DNA of 64,000 nucleotides from contig OY723312.1 in assembly GCA_963210315.1 (NCBI GenBank), positions 992,001 to 1,056,000 on the forward strand. Reading direction: 5' to 3'. Below the pieces are notes generated by a model, which did not search any database, had not been told where the DNA came from, and saw only the letters and a program-made list of their open reading frames with translations. This document shows, in pieces, positions 50,961 to 61,464 of the stretch. Source of the DNA: Rhynchopus euleeides (lineage: Eukaryota; Euglenozoa; Diplonemea; Diplonemida; Diplonemidae). Both the position numbers and the translations under genes were made by a program. Positions within the stretch are counted from its first letter, which is position 1. Each line of letters starts with the position of its first letter.

Positions 50961-53900
50961 TAGCAACCCATTAGTGGGTCGCAACCCCTAGACGAACGCC
51001 TAGACGAACCCCTAGAGCCGCCGAACACCGAGACGAACCCCTAGAGGCACGGGCAACCCATAAGTGGGTGGGGGGAACCCCTAGAGGTATGGGGTAACCC
51101 ATTGGTAGGTGGGGGGAACCCCTAGAGGTAGGGGGTAACCCATTTGTGGGTGGGGGGAACCCCTAGAGGCAGGGGGTAACCCATTTGCGGCTGGGGGGAA
51201 CCCCTAGAGGCAGGGGGTAACCCATTTGTGGGTGGGGGGAACCCCTAGAGGCTGGGGGTAACCCATTTGTGGCTGGGGGGAACCCCTAGAGGTAGGGGGT
51301 AACCCATTAGTGGGTGGGGGGAACCCCTAGAGGCAGGGGGTAACCCATTTGTGGGTGGGGGGAACCCCTAGAGGCAGGGGGTAACCCATTTGTGGCTGGG
51401 GGGAACCCCTAGAGGCAGGGGGTAACCCATTAGTGGGTGGGGGGAACCCCTAGAGGCAGGGGGTAACCCATTTGTGGGTGGGGGGAACCCCTAGAGGCAG
51501 GGGGTAACCCATTTGTGGCTGGGGGGAACCCCTAGAGGCAGGGGGTAACCCATTAGTGGGTGGGGGGAACCCCTAGAGGCAGGGGGTAACCCATTTGTGG
51601 GTGGGGGGAACCCCTAGAGGTAGGGGGTAACCCATTTGTGGGTGGGGGGAACCCCTAGAGGCAGGGGGTAACCCATTAGTGGGTGGGGGGAACCCCTAGA
51701 GGCAGGGGGTAACCCATTTGTGGGTGGGGGGAACCCCTAGAGGCAGGGGGTAACCCATTTGCGGCTGGGGGGAACCCCTAGAGGCAGGGGGTAACCCATT
51801 TGTGGGTGGGGGGAACCCCTAGAGGCAGGGGGTAACCCATTTGTGGCTGGGGGGAACCCCTAGAGGTAGGGGGTAACCCATTAGTGGGTGGGGGGAACCC
51901 CTAGAGGCAGGGGGTAACCCATTTGTGGGTGGGGGGAACCCCTAGAGGCAGGGGGTAACCCATTTGTGGCTGGGGGGAACCCCTAGAGGTAGGGGGTAAC
52001 CAATTAGTGGGTGGGGGGAACCCCTAGAGGCAGGGGGTAACCCATTTGTGGGTGGGGGGAACCCCTAGAGGCAGGGGGTAACCCATTTGCGGCTGGGGGG
52101 AACCCCTAGAGGCAGGGGGTAACCCATTTGTGGGTGGGGGGAACCCCTAGAGGCAGGGGGTAACCCATTTGTGGCTGGGGGGAACCCCTAGAGGTAGGGG
52201 GTAACCCATTAGTGGGTGGGGGGAACCCCTAGAGGCAGGGGGTAACCCATTTGTGGGTGGGGGGAACCCCTAGAGGCAGGGGGTAACCTATTTGTGGCTG
52301 GGGGGAACCCCTAGAGGCAGGGGGTAACCCATTAGTGGGTGGGGGGAACCCCTAGAGGCAGGGGGTAACCCATTTGTGGGTGGGGGGAACCCCTAGAGGC
52401 AGGGGGTAACCCATTTGTGGCTGGGGGGAACCCCTAGAGGCAGGGGGTAACCCATTAGTGGGTGGGGGGAACCCCTAGAGGCAGGGGGTAACCCATTTGT
52501 GGGTGGGGGGAACCCCTAGAGGTAGGGGGTAACCCATTTGTGGGTGGGGGGAACCCCTAGAGGCAGGGGGTAACCCATTTGCGGCTGGGGGGAACCCCTA
52601 GAGGCAGGGGGTAACCCATTTGTGGGTGGGGGGAACCCCTAGAGGTAGGGGGTAACCCATTAGTGGGTGGGGGGAACCCCTAGAGGCAGGGGGTAACCCA
52701 TTTGTGGGTGGGGGGAACCCCTAGAGGTAGGGGGTAACCCATTTGTGGGTGGGGGGAACCCCTAGAGGCAGGGGGTAACCCATTAGTGGGTGGGGGGAAC
52801 CCCTAGAGGCAGGGGGTAACCCATTTGTGGCTGGGGGGAACCCCTAGAGGTAGGGGGTAACCCATTTGTGGGTGGGGGGGAACCCCTAGAGGCAGGGGGT
52901 AACCCATTTGTGGCTGGGGGGAACCCCTAGAGGTAGGGGGTAACCCATTAGTGGGTGGGGGGAACCCCTAGAGGCAGGGGGTAACCCATTTGTGGGTGGG
53001 GGGAACCCCTAGAGGCAGGGGGTAACCCATTTGCGGCTGGGGGGAACCCCTAGAGGCAGGGGGTAACCCATTTGTGGCTGGGGGGAACCCCTAGAGGTAG
53101 GGGGTAACCCATTAGTGGGTGGGGGGAACCCCTAGAGGCAGGGGGTAACCTATTTGTGGCTGGGGGGAACCCCTAGAGGCAGGGGGTAACCCATTTGTGG
53201 GTGGGGGGAACCCCTAGAGGCAGGGGGTAACCTATTTGTGGCTGGGGGGAACCCCTAGAGGCAGGGGGTAACCCATTTGTGGGTGGGGGGAACCCCTAGA
53301 GGCAGGGGGTAACCCATTTGTGGCTGGGGGGAACCCCTAGAGGCAGGGGGTAACCCATTAGTGGGTGGGGGGAACCCCTAGAGGCAGGGGGTAACCCATT
53401 TGTGGGTGGGGGGAACCCCTAGAGGTAGGGGGTAACCCATTTGTGGGTGGGGGGAACCCCTAGAGGCAGGGGGTAACCCATTTGCGGCTGGGGGGAACCC
53501 CTAGAGGCAGGGGGTAACCCATTTGTGGGTGGGGGGAACCCCTAGAGGTAGGGGGTAACCCATTAGTGGGTGGGGGGAACCCCTAGAGGCAGGGGGTAAC
53601 CCATTTGTGGGTGGGGGGAACCCCTAGAGGTAGGGGGTAACCCATTTGTGGGTGGGGGGAACCCCTAGAGGCAGGGGGTAACCCATTAGTGGGTGGGGGG
53701 AACCCCTAGAGGCAGGGGGTAACCCATTTGTGGCTGGGGGGAACCCCTAGAGGTAGGGGGTAACCCATTTGTGGGTGGGGGGGAACCCCTAGAGGCAGGG
53801 GGTAACCCATTTGTGGCTGGGGGGAACCCCTAGAGGTAGGGGGTAACCCATTAGTGGGTGGGGGGAACCCCTAGAGGCAGGGGGTAACCCATTTGTGGGT

Positions 53901-56675
53901 GGGGGGAACCCCTAGAGGCAGGGGGTAACCCATTTGCGGCTGGGGGGAACCCCTAGAGGCAGGGGGTAACCCATTTGTGGCTGGGGGGAACCCCTAGAGG
54001 TAGGGGGTAACCCATTAGTGGGTGGGGGGAACCCCTAGAGGCAGGGGGTAACCCATTTGTGGGTGGGGGGAACCCCTAGAGGCAGGGGGTAACCCATTTG
54101 TGGCTGGGGGGAACCCCTAGAGGTAGGGGGTAACCCATTAGTGGGTGGGGGGAACCCCTAGAGGCAGGGGGTAACCCATTTGTGGGTGGGGGGAACCCCT
54201 AGAGGCAGGGGGTAACCCATTTGTGGCTGGGGGGAACCCCTAGAGGCAGGGGGTAACCCATTAGTGGGTGGGGGGAACCCCTAGAGGCAGGGGGTAACCC
54301 ATTTGTGGGTGGGGGGAACCCCTAGAGGCAGGGGGTAACCCATTTGTGGCTGGGGGGAACCCCTAGAGGCAGGGGGTAACCCATTAGTGGGTGGGGGGAA
54401 CCCCTAGAGGCAGGGGGTAACCCATTTGTGGGTGGGGGGAACCCCTAGAGGTAGGGGGTAACCCATTTGTGGGTGGGGGGAACCCCTAGAGGCAGGGGGT
54501 AACCCATTTGCGGCTGGGGGTAACCCATTTGTGGGTGGGGGGAACCCCTAGAGGCAGGGGGTAACCCATTTGTGGCTGGGGGGAACCCCTAGAGGCAGGG
54601 GGTAACCCATTAGTGGGTGGGGGGAACCCCTAGAGGCAGGGGGTAACCCATTTGTGGCTGGGGGGAACCCCTAGAGGCAGGGGGTAACCCATTTGTGGGT
54701 GGGGGGAACCCCTAGAGGCAGGGGGTAACCCATTTGTGGCTGGGGGGAACCCCTAGAGGCAGGGGGTAACCCATTTGTGGGTGGGGGGAACCCCTAGAGG
54801 CAGGGGGTAACCCATTTGCGGCTGGGGGAAACCCCTAGAGGCAGGGGGTAACCCATTTGTGGGTGGGGGGAACCCCTAGAGGTAGGGGGTAACCCATTTG
54901 TGGGTGGGGGGGAACCGCTAGAGGCAGGGGGTAACCCATTTGTGGCTGGGGGGACCCCTAGAGGCAGGGGGTAACCCATTAGTGGGTGGGGGGAACCCCT
55001 AGAGGCAGGGGGTAACCCATTTGTGGGTGGGGGGAACCCCTAGAGGTAGGGGGTAACCCATTTGTGGGTGGGGGGAACCCCTAGAGGCAGGGGGTAACCC
55101 ATTTGCGGCTGGGGGGAACCCCTAGAGGCAGGGGGTAACCCATTAGTGGGTGGGGGGAACCCCTAGAGGCAGGGGGTAACCCATTTGTGGCTGGGGGGAA
55201 CCCCTAGAGGTAGGGGGTAACCCATTTGTGGGTGGGGGGAACCCCTAGAGGCAGGGGGTAACCCATTTGTGGCTGGGGGGAACCCCTAGAGGCAGGGGGT
55301 AACCCATTAGTGGGTGGGGGGAACCCCTAGAGGCAGGGGGTAACCCATTTGTGGCTGGGGGGAACCCCTAGAGGTAGGGGGTAACCCATTTGTGGGTGGG
55401 GGGGAACCGCTAGAGGCAGGGGGTAACCCATTTGTGGCTGGGGGGAACCCCTAGAGGTAGGGGGTAACCCATTAGTGGGTGGGGGGAACCCCTAGAGGCA
55501 GGGGGTAACCCATTTGTGGCTGGGGGGAACCCCTAGAGGCAGGGGGTAACCCATTTGTGGGTGGGGGGAACCCCTAGAGGTAGGGGGTAACCCATTTGTG
55601 GCTGGGGGGAACCCCTAGAGGCAGGGGGTAACCCATTTGTGGGTGGGGGGAACCCCTAGAGGCAGGGGGTAACCCATTTGCGGCTGGGGGAAACCCCTAG
55701 AGGCAGGGGGTAACCCATTTGTGGGTGGGGGGAACCCCTAGAGGCAGGGGGTAACCCATTTGTGGCTGGGGGGAACCCCTAGAGGTAGGGGGTAACCCAT
55801 TAGTGGGTGGGGGGAACCCCTAGAGGCAGGGGGTAACCCATTTGTGGGTGGGGGGAACCCCTAGAGGCAGGGGGTAACCCATTTGCGGCTGGGGGGAACC
55901 CCTAGAGGCAGGGGGTAACCCATTTGTGGGTGGGGGGAACCCCTAGAGGCAGGGGGTAACCCATTTGTGGGTGGGGGGAACCCCTAGAGGTAGGGGGTAA
56001 CCCATTAGTGGGTGGGGGGAACCCCTAGAGGCAGGGGGTAACCCATTTGTGGGTGGGGGGAACCCCTAGAGGCAGGGGCTAACCCATTTGTGGGTGGGGG
56101 GAACCCCTAGAGGTAGGGGGTAACCCATTTGTGGGTGGGGGGAACCCCTAGAGGCAGGGGGTAACCCATTTGTGGGTGGGGGGAACCCCTAGAGGCAGGG
56201 GGTAACCCATTAGTGGGTGGGGGGAACCCCTAGAGGCAGGGGGTAACCCATTTGTGGGTGGGGGGAACCCCTAGAGGTAGGGGGTAACCCATTTGTGGGT
56301 GGGGGGAACCCCTAGAGGCAGGGGGTAACCCATTAGTGGGTGGGGGGAACCCCTAGAGGCAGGGGGTAACCCATTTGTGGGTGGGGGGAACCCCTAGAGG
56401 TAGGGGGTAACCCATTTGTGGGTGGGGGGAACCCCTAGAGGCAGGGGGTAACCCATTAGTGGGTGGGGGGAACCCCTAGAGGCAGGGGGTAACCCATTTG
56501 TGGGTGGGGGGAACCCCTAGAGGTAGGGGGTAACCCATTTGTGGGTGGGGGGAACCCCTAGAGGTAGGGGGTAACCCATTTGTGGGTGGGGGGAACCCCT
56601 AGAGGCTGGGGGTAACCCATTTGTGGGTGGGGGGAACCCCTAGAGGCAGGGGGTAACCCGTTTGTGGGTGGGACC
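50961..56675. repeat. 41-bp satellite array
   Basis: About 139 copies of a 41-bp unit reading TAACCCATTTGTGGGTGGGG then GGAACCCCTAGAGGCAGGGGG. The main variants are ATTAGTGGG, ATTTGTGGG, ATTTGTGGC and ATTTGCGGC. Higher-order copying is visible: a unit with seven G recurs 903 bp apart (52874 and 53777) and an AACCGCTAG unit 492 bp (12 units) apart (54906 and 55398). The left edge (50961-51050) is degenerate. The G-rich strand is constant throughout. Possibly subtelomeric or pericentromeric. Confidence 0.95.
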
Positions 56676-57060
56676 ATTTGTGATAAATTTACTGGGTTCT
56701 GGTGCCCACGACATCCCCTTTTGAGCGTTTGAAACAGCGTTTCCGGGACCCGGCACTGCTCGCAGTGGGCTCAAATGTCCAAAAACGACCCATTCTGTAC
56801 CCCCCCAAAAAAAAATGCGAGCACCTCCCCCTTGGCACGCCGGTCTTACGACGACCCTGCCTGTTTCTGGTACTGGGAAAAAAACGGAAAAAAACGGAAA
56901 ATCAGGGTGTCGATTCTGGGATTTTCCGTTTTTTCGTTTTCCGTTTTTTTTTCGGATTTTTTTCGTCGAATTTTGACCAAGTCGCAGCCAGCGCCCACAG
57001 GCGGAAAAAACGAAAAAAAAAGGAAAAAACGGAAAAAAACCGAAAAAATCGACACCCCCC
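56676..57060. other. Gene-free A/T-tract DNA right of the satellite
   Basis: Poly-A and poly-T tracts with CGGAAAAAA motifs arranged as an imperfect inverted repeat (56878-56950 against 57000-57050). Two copies of GGTGTCGATT, one inverted. The frames through it are not convincing. Confidence 0.4.
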
Positions 57061-57225
57061 ACATGCAAGTATTATACTTGTATTTTTACTTGATATACAT
57101 GTATTTTACATGTATATTTCAGGCATATACATGTATTATACATGTATAATAGTTGACATGCAAGTATTATACATGTATAATACATGTATTATACTTGTAG
57201 TTATACATGTAAAATTTACAAGATC
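57061..57225. repeat. Solo arm related to the fold-back element
   Basis: TTTTTACTTGATATACATGT and TATATTTCAGGCAT match the outer arms of the fold-back at 43722-44399, followed by ATAGTTGACATGCAAG. Only one arm is present, so it is a dispersed fragment. Confidence 0.6.
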
Positions 57226-57244
57226 CCACCGTGTACGTGCGCGT

Positions 57245-57600
57245 GCGGGGGGGGGGGGGGGGGCGCAGGCGCCGGAAATTTTTGGGCCTTTTTCGTTAAG
57301 GTGTACCGAAAATCGACTTTTTCCGGGAGAACACGTCCCGGGCCGCGCACTTTACGTGCGCGTGTGGGGGGGGGCGGGGAGCCCGCCGCAGGCGCCGGAA
57401 ATTTTTGGGCCTTTTTTGTTGAGGTGTACCGAAAATCGACTTTTCCGGCCAAAAAGTGCCTCTTTCGGGAACCTTTGGAGACTTTCCGCGCGCCCTTGTC
57501 AGCAGAATTACAGACGGCGCGGTGGGGGGGGGGGGGGCAGACAGCCCGCCGCAGGCGCCGGAAATTTTGGACCTGCCGTGTCTCGCCGTTGTTCTTCTAT
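57245..57600. repeat. Three diverged copies of a GC-rich/T-rich repeat
   Basis: CGCAGGCGCCGGAAATTTT recurs at about 57262, 57388 and 57551, each preceded by a G run of 8 to 17; the first two are followed by GGTGTACCGAAAATCGACTT. Spacing about 125-165 bp. Confidence 0.65.
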
Positions 57601-58114
57601 GATGCCTGGTGGTCCTGTGTGTGTGGGGGCTGGGTGCTTTCCGAGGAATGCACCAACTCAAAAAAAAAGAAGAGAAAAACGACAATGGAGACAGTAGAGG
57701 GGCCTTGACTTTGTGTCCAAATCTGTCATGGAACACGTCCTTTATACACGTTACCGTTCCTCAGAGAGAAGCCGCAGAATGGCAGAAGAAGAATGGTGGC
57801 TTCGCTCTGATGTTGGCAAAATGTCTGTGCCCAAAGCCCCCAAAGGGTCAAAAACTAAAAACTACAAGAATGGCAGAGGGTCCCAGAGGGTTACATGCAT
57901 GTACCCGGAAGAGTGTGGGTTGAGAATATGACGACCCAAATTGGTTCATAGCTTGCGTAGACTGTGTTGTTGTGGTGTACAAGAGCCAAGATACTCACCA
58001 TTTGCAGGTGGCATCTTCGCCAGGCGGTGTAAAACATCAAGAAGGATACAATATTTATGTCGTATAAACAATGGGGCGAGAGTGCGAGTGATGGAATTTA
58101 TAAGAGAAGAACAC
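57601..58114. other. Gene-free stretch
   Basis: Unrecognised mixed sequence. Short frames (57713-57931 plus, 57946-58311 minus) match nothing I know. The minus strand has a possible splice donor (GGTGAGT, 57992-57998) just after a short ATG frame, but no supporting exon. Confidence 0.35.
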
Positions 58115-58345
58115 TGTGTTTCCCTAATTAGGATCAAGACAGAAATCCAGTATAGCCTGTGTCGGATGTTTGCAAAGTGAGTCTCAAGACAGAAATCTGG
58201 TATGGCCTGTGTCTCCCTAATTAGGATCAAGACAGAAATCCAGTATGACCTGTGTCGACTATCCTCAAGACAGAAATCTGGTATGGCCTGTGTTTCCCTA
58301 ATTAGGATCAAGACAGAAATCCAGTATAGCCTGTGTCGGATTTTT
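58115..58345. repeat. Tandem repeat of 81-93 bp
   Basis: Three copies built on CCCTAATTAGGATCAAGACA (58122, 58215, 58296) and GAAATCCAGTAT...CCTGTGTCG, with a GAAATCTGGTATGGCCTGTG half-copy between them. Not coding. Confidence 0.7.
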
Positions 58346-58592
58346 CAATCGAGTTTTGACAGTTTAACGTCATGTCGAGGACGAATCGTCACGGGAATGA
58401 AAGGGGGGGCTGGGAGCCCCACGCAGCTCAACCCCGGCCAGTGCGCGGTTTGTTTGCCCTAGAGCTTTGTTGTTCGTGTAGTTCATGTTACAGTGCTAAG
58501 AGCCCGTAGAAGCAAAAGTAGAACCTGCTGCGCTAGCCCCACCAAGCAGCCACAGTACGACAGGACGCGCGCAGGCACCGGGCCCCCTCTCC

Positions 58593-58624
<32 letters not shown>

Positions 58625-58830
58625 GGGGGACCGGACCCCATTTTTTTTGGATTTTCGGCGGATTTCGGGACCGGACCCCCAATTTTTTTTTGGCCCAATT
58701 TTTTTTTGGATTTTTGGCGGATTTCGGGACCGGACCCCCAATTTTTTTTGGCCCATTTTTTTTGATTTTTGGCGGATTTTCGGCGGATTTCGGGACGGGA
58801 CCCCAAAATTTTGGATTTCGGCATATTATA
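58346..58830. other. Gene-free stretch with 28-A run and GGGACCGGACCCC repeats
   Basis: 58594-58621 is an uninterrupted run of 28 A following CCCCCTCTCCT, which could be the tail of a retroposed transcript. 58627-58805 holds three copies of a unit with GGGACCGGACCCC, poly-T and GGATTTTTGGCGGATTTC. No gene seen. Confidence 0.5.
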
Positions 58831-58904
58831 TTTCCACCTGATTTGAGCCATCAAAATGGCTGAAAAATGGCCAGAAACCCCAAAAACCACCCAGAAATGG
58901 CCAG

Positions 58905-59110
58905 AAACCAGTTTTTGGGCCTCTGTGAAAATTTCGATTTTTTGACATTTTTCGCGATTTTCTACAACTACTCGCCCACACAAAAACCGTTTTTTAGCAG
59001 AGAAATGCAACAAATCAACGAATTAAGCCGTTTTAACCCCTTTCGTGCACTTTTTGGTCCCTGAAAAGTGTCTTTGGTGGGTAGGCGCCCATTATATACT
59101 TGTGTTTTTC
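58905..59110. repeat. Dispersed repeat shared with the TIR element
   Basis: Direct-orientation similarity to 42975-43240, clearest in GGGCCTCTGTGAAAA, ATTTTTCGCGATTTTC, ATCAACGAATTA and CTTTCGTGCACTTTTTGGTC. It may be a decayed relative of the TIR element, or a common repeat that both loci contain. Confidence 0.65.
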
Positions 59111-59114
59111 GTGA

Positions 59115-59335
59115 CCGAGGCCGTCCGGAGGCCCTCCGGAGGCCCTCCGGAGGCCGTCCGGAGGCCCTCCGGAGGCCCTCCGGAGACCCTCCGGAGGCAC
59201 TCCGGAGGCTCCGGAGGGGCTCCGGAGGCCCTCCGGAGGCACTCCGGAGGCACTCCAAAAAAAGTGGCTCCGGAGGGCCTCCGGAGGCGGAGCCCTCCGG
59301 AGGGCCTCCGGAGGGCCCTCCGCCGGAGGGGCTGA
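59115..59335. repeat. Self-complementary GGAGGCCCTCC tandem repeat
   Basis: About 18 near-perfect copies of a 12-bp palindromic unit (CCGGAGGCCCTC) with some 10-15 bp variants. Being palindromic, it reads alike on both strands and can form cruciforms. It abuts the end of YR element 2. Confidence 0.8.
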
Positions 59336-59344
59336 TCGCCTTGG

Positions 59345-59369
59345 CCCTGATGAAGGGGGTGTTGTGTGG
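59345..59369. repeat. Terminal direct repeat of element 2 (A2 inner end)
   Basis: CCCTGATGAAGGGGGTGTTG plus TGTGG, identical to 63976-64000. The match may extend further, since its partner is cut by the window end. Confidence 0.75.
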
Positions 59370-59754
59370 TGTGGTGTTAAATATATGTACAAAGTGTCCC
59401 GGGAAGGTGCATGGGCACAACATGGGGGGAAAGAGAGAGGGGAAAGGCAACAGGATTGGGGTTGTGGGGTGTCAGGGGTGATGAGGGGGATGGGGGTGTC
59501 TGCTGCCAATGGCCTTGGGTCATATTCCCTCAGTAAACTGTGAGAATCATACCTTGGCCGGGCTATCGCAGACAGGGGGCACACACACGTCGACTCGGCT
59601 ATAGTTCTCCTGGTGGTGTGTGTGCGCAACGACAAGAAAGGCAAAGGCAATGGGTAGTGGGGGTGTTGATGGGAAGGGGGAAGGGGGACTTCCGGTTCAG
59701 CTTTTCCTCACTTGCAACGCGAAGGGGTTAAGAGATCCCGCGACAACCGCCAAT
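59370..59754. other. 3' non-coding region of element 2
   Basis: 385 bp downstream of the RT stop. It has purine-rich GGGGGAAGGGGGA stretches and a CACACACAC/GTGTGTGTG inverted pair (about 59580 and 59618). Expected to hold B1 and most of A2. Confidence 0.45.
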
Positions 59755-61464
59755 TCAGGCTGTTGAGGCGAGGTCTCCGCCTGCCCCACCGCGAGTGAAG
59801 AAGCGCCGCACCGCAAGTGAAACCTGGTCCCGGGTTTCGGGAGAAGAAATGCAAGAGGGGGGGATACGGGAAGGGAGATCTGCCGGATTGGCAGAGGTGT
59901 GGACGTATCCAACGGAAAAAGACAAAACCTGGAGGGCTGTGAGGTATTCTACCGCCTCCAGGACGGACTTGTTAATAAGATTGCAGGCGGCACACAGCCG
60001 CTTGCGCACAACAGCTGCCACGGTCGTATTGTCGACCCAGATCTCTACAGCCCCCCCGCACACAGACCGGGGAAGGGCTCGCACTGTTTTGTTGAGGGCC
60101 ATCGCCTCGAGAATGTTAATGTGCAGCTGGGACTCGGCTGCGGTCCACGAGTCACCAATGACCTGCATTTCTTGTGTAAAGGAATCTATTAAGACGCCAC
60201 CCCAACCCTTGAGGGAGGCGTCAACAAAGCAAGTAAAAGACGGGGGTGTGGACTGAATAACTCTCCTGTGGGGGGGAACACGCGCAACCCCCACACACAC
60301 ACACCACTGCCGCAACTCCCGGCAGACCGATGGGGGGATCCGCACAGGGTCAGGCGGCCGAAGGACCGCCCGGTTCAAAAAATTAGTCACCCGGCGGAGG
60401 AACTTGATCCCAAACCAGAACCTCCCCGGGGACACTCCCGAAATGGCGCTGGCGTGGAGCAACCTTCCACCCAGCGACTCCAGCTCACCAGCCGTCACCC
60501 TCTGCCAGTCCACGCTGTCCAGCTTCGCCATCAGCCTGTCCGACGGAGACACGGTCTGGGCAGCGTGGTCGAATGCCACCCCGAGAAACTCGTAGACCGT
60601 CGCCGTGTCCACCGAGTCAGACGGCTTCCATGTCGCAGCGCACGCCGCAGCCACCTTGTCCATCTGCCGCGTCGCCTCTTCGACACTGGTGCGGGGGCCG
60701 GTCAGACGCACGTTGTCGATCCAGACGTCGACCCCCACCTCGGGCGCAGTGCAGAACTCCTGGCGGACGTAGTCCCGGTGCCCACCCACAACAGCAGCCA
60801 AAGTGTGCATCAGCTCGGGCGCACAACAGTGGCCCATGGGCAACCTCAGCAGCTCATACCAGTCCCCCGACTCGTCAGCGAAGCGAAAGAACCTCCGTGC
60901 AGGCGCAGGGATGGGGATCTGATAAAACCCGCACTTGAAATCCCGCGCCGACCCACACTCCGCAAACACCGCGTCGAGGTACCCCGAGATGTGCCCCAGG
61001 GGGACGTGTGCCGCGTAGGACTCCTCCAAGTTGTCGTTTGCCTGCTTGGTCCAGAGGATGAACCTCTGCCGCAACCCGGACGGCTTCTCCTCCATCACAG
61101 TAAAGGGCACGCACAGGGAGGGGCCCGGACCCGACGCAGGCCCAGCCACTCCGTTCTCCACCAGCAGCTCCGCATGCTTGTGTTGTAGATGCGAGGGGCG
61201 GGAGCGCCCCTCAGAGGGAGAAGGTGTAGAAGTGCCCGGCGGGGGTGCATCGGGGAACGTCAGCCGCCACACCTCGTCGAACCTGCGCCTCACAGTGGCG
61301 GTCATCCTCGCCCGCAGCGCCTCGACGTCCATCTCCGCCACAGAAGACACATGCAGGGGCGCACGGCGCTCCTCCTCCGTCGCCGGCAGCCTCGACTGGT
61401 GCGCACGCCGCGTCACCGAGTGCAGCCCCCGCTGCTTGCGGCAAAAGGACTCAGGGTCGGCCAT
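59755..61464 (-). CDS. Reverse transcriptase/RNase H of YR element 2
   Basis: 569 residues from ATG 61464, which overlaps the recombinase stop by one base (TGATG). The frame is open further upstream, but that overlaps gag and YR and is a shadow. RT: motif A Asp175 (ARDFKCGFYQIPIP), YELLRLPMGHCCAPELMH (203-220) and catalytic WIDN with Asp250 followed by Asn251. RNase H: Asp415 (CFVDASLKG), Glu453 (NILEAMA), Asp478 (IWVDNTT), Asp529 (NPADLPSR). Organised like the element 1 enzyme, but diverged through most of its length. The YVDN/WIDN form in both families means the second Asp of the usual DD pair is Asn. No methyltransferase domain. Confidence 0.88.
   Translation of the reverse strand: MADPESFCRKQRGLHSVTRRAHQSRLPATEEERRAPLHVSSVAEMDVEALRARMTATVRRRFDEVWRLTFPDAPPPGTSTPSPSEGRSRPSHLQHKHAELLVENGVAGPASGPGPSLCVPFTVMEEKPSGLRQRFILWTKQANDNLEESYAAHVPLGHISGYLDAVFAECGSARDFKCGFYQIPIPAPARRFFRFADESGDWYELLRLPMGHCCAPELMHTLAAVVGGHRDYVRQEFCTAPEVGVDVWIDNVRLTGPRTSVEEATRQMDKVAAACAATWKPSDSVDTATVYEFLGVAFDHAAQTVSPSDRLMAKLDSVDWQRVTAGELESLGGRLLHASAISGVSPGRFWFGIKFLRRVTNFLNRAVLRPPDPVRIPPSVCRELRQWCVCVGVARVPPHRRVIQSTPPSFTCFVDASLKGWGGVLIDSFTQEMQVIGDSWTAAESQLHINILEAMALNKTVRALPRSVCGGAVEIWVDNTTVAAVVRKRLCAACNLINKSVLEAVEYLTALQVLSFSVGYVHTSANPADLPSRIPPSCISSPETRDQVSLAVRRFFTRGGAGGDLASTA

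Noticed and set aside
50961..56675. CRISPR array or telomere
   Set aside because: There are no unique spacers between repeats, and the unit has AACCCCTAG but no tandem TTAGGG-like telomere motif. The genome is eukaryotic.
57941..58311. Possible small minus-strand exon with GGTGAGT donor
   Set aside because: Only a donor-like heptamer and a few codons; no acceptor, partner exon or recognisable protein.
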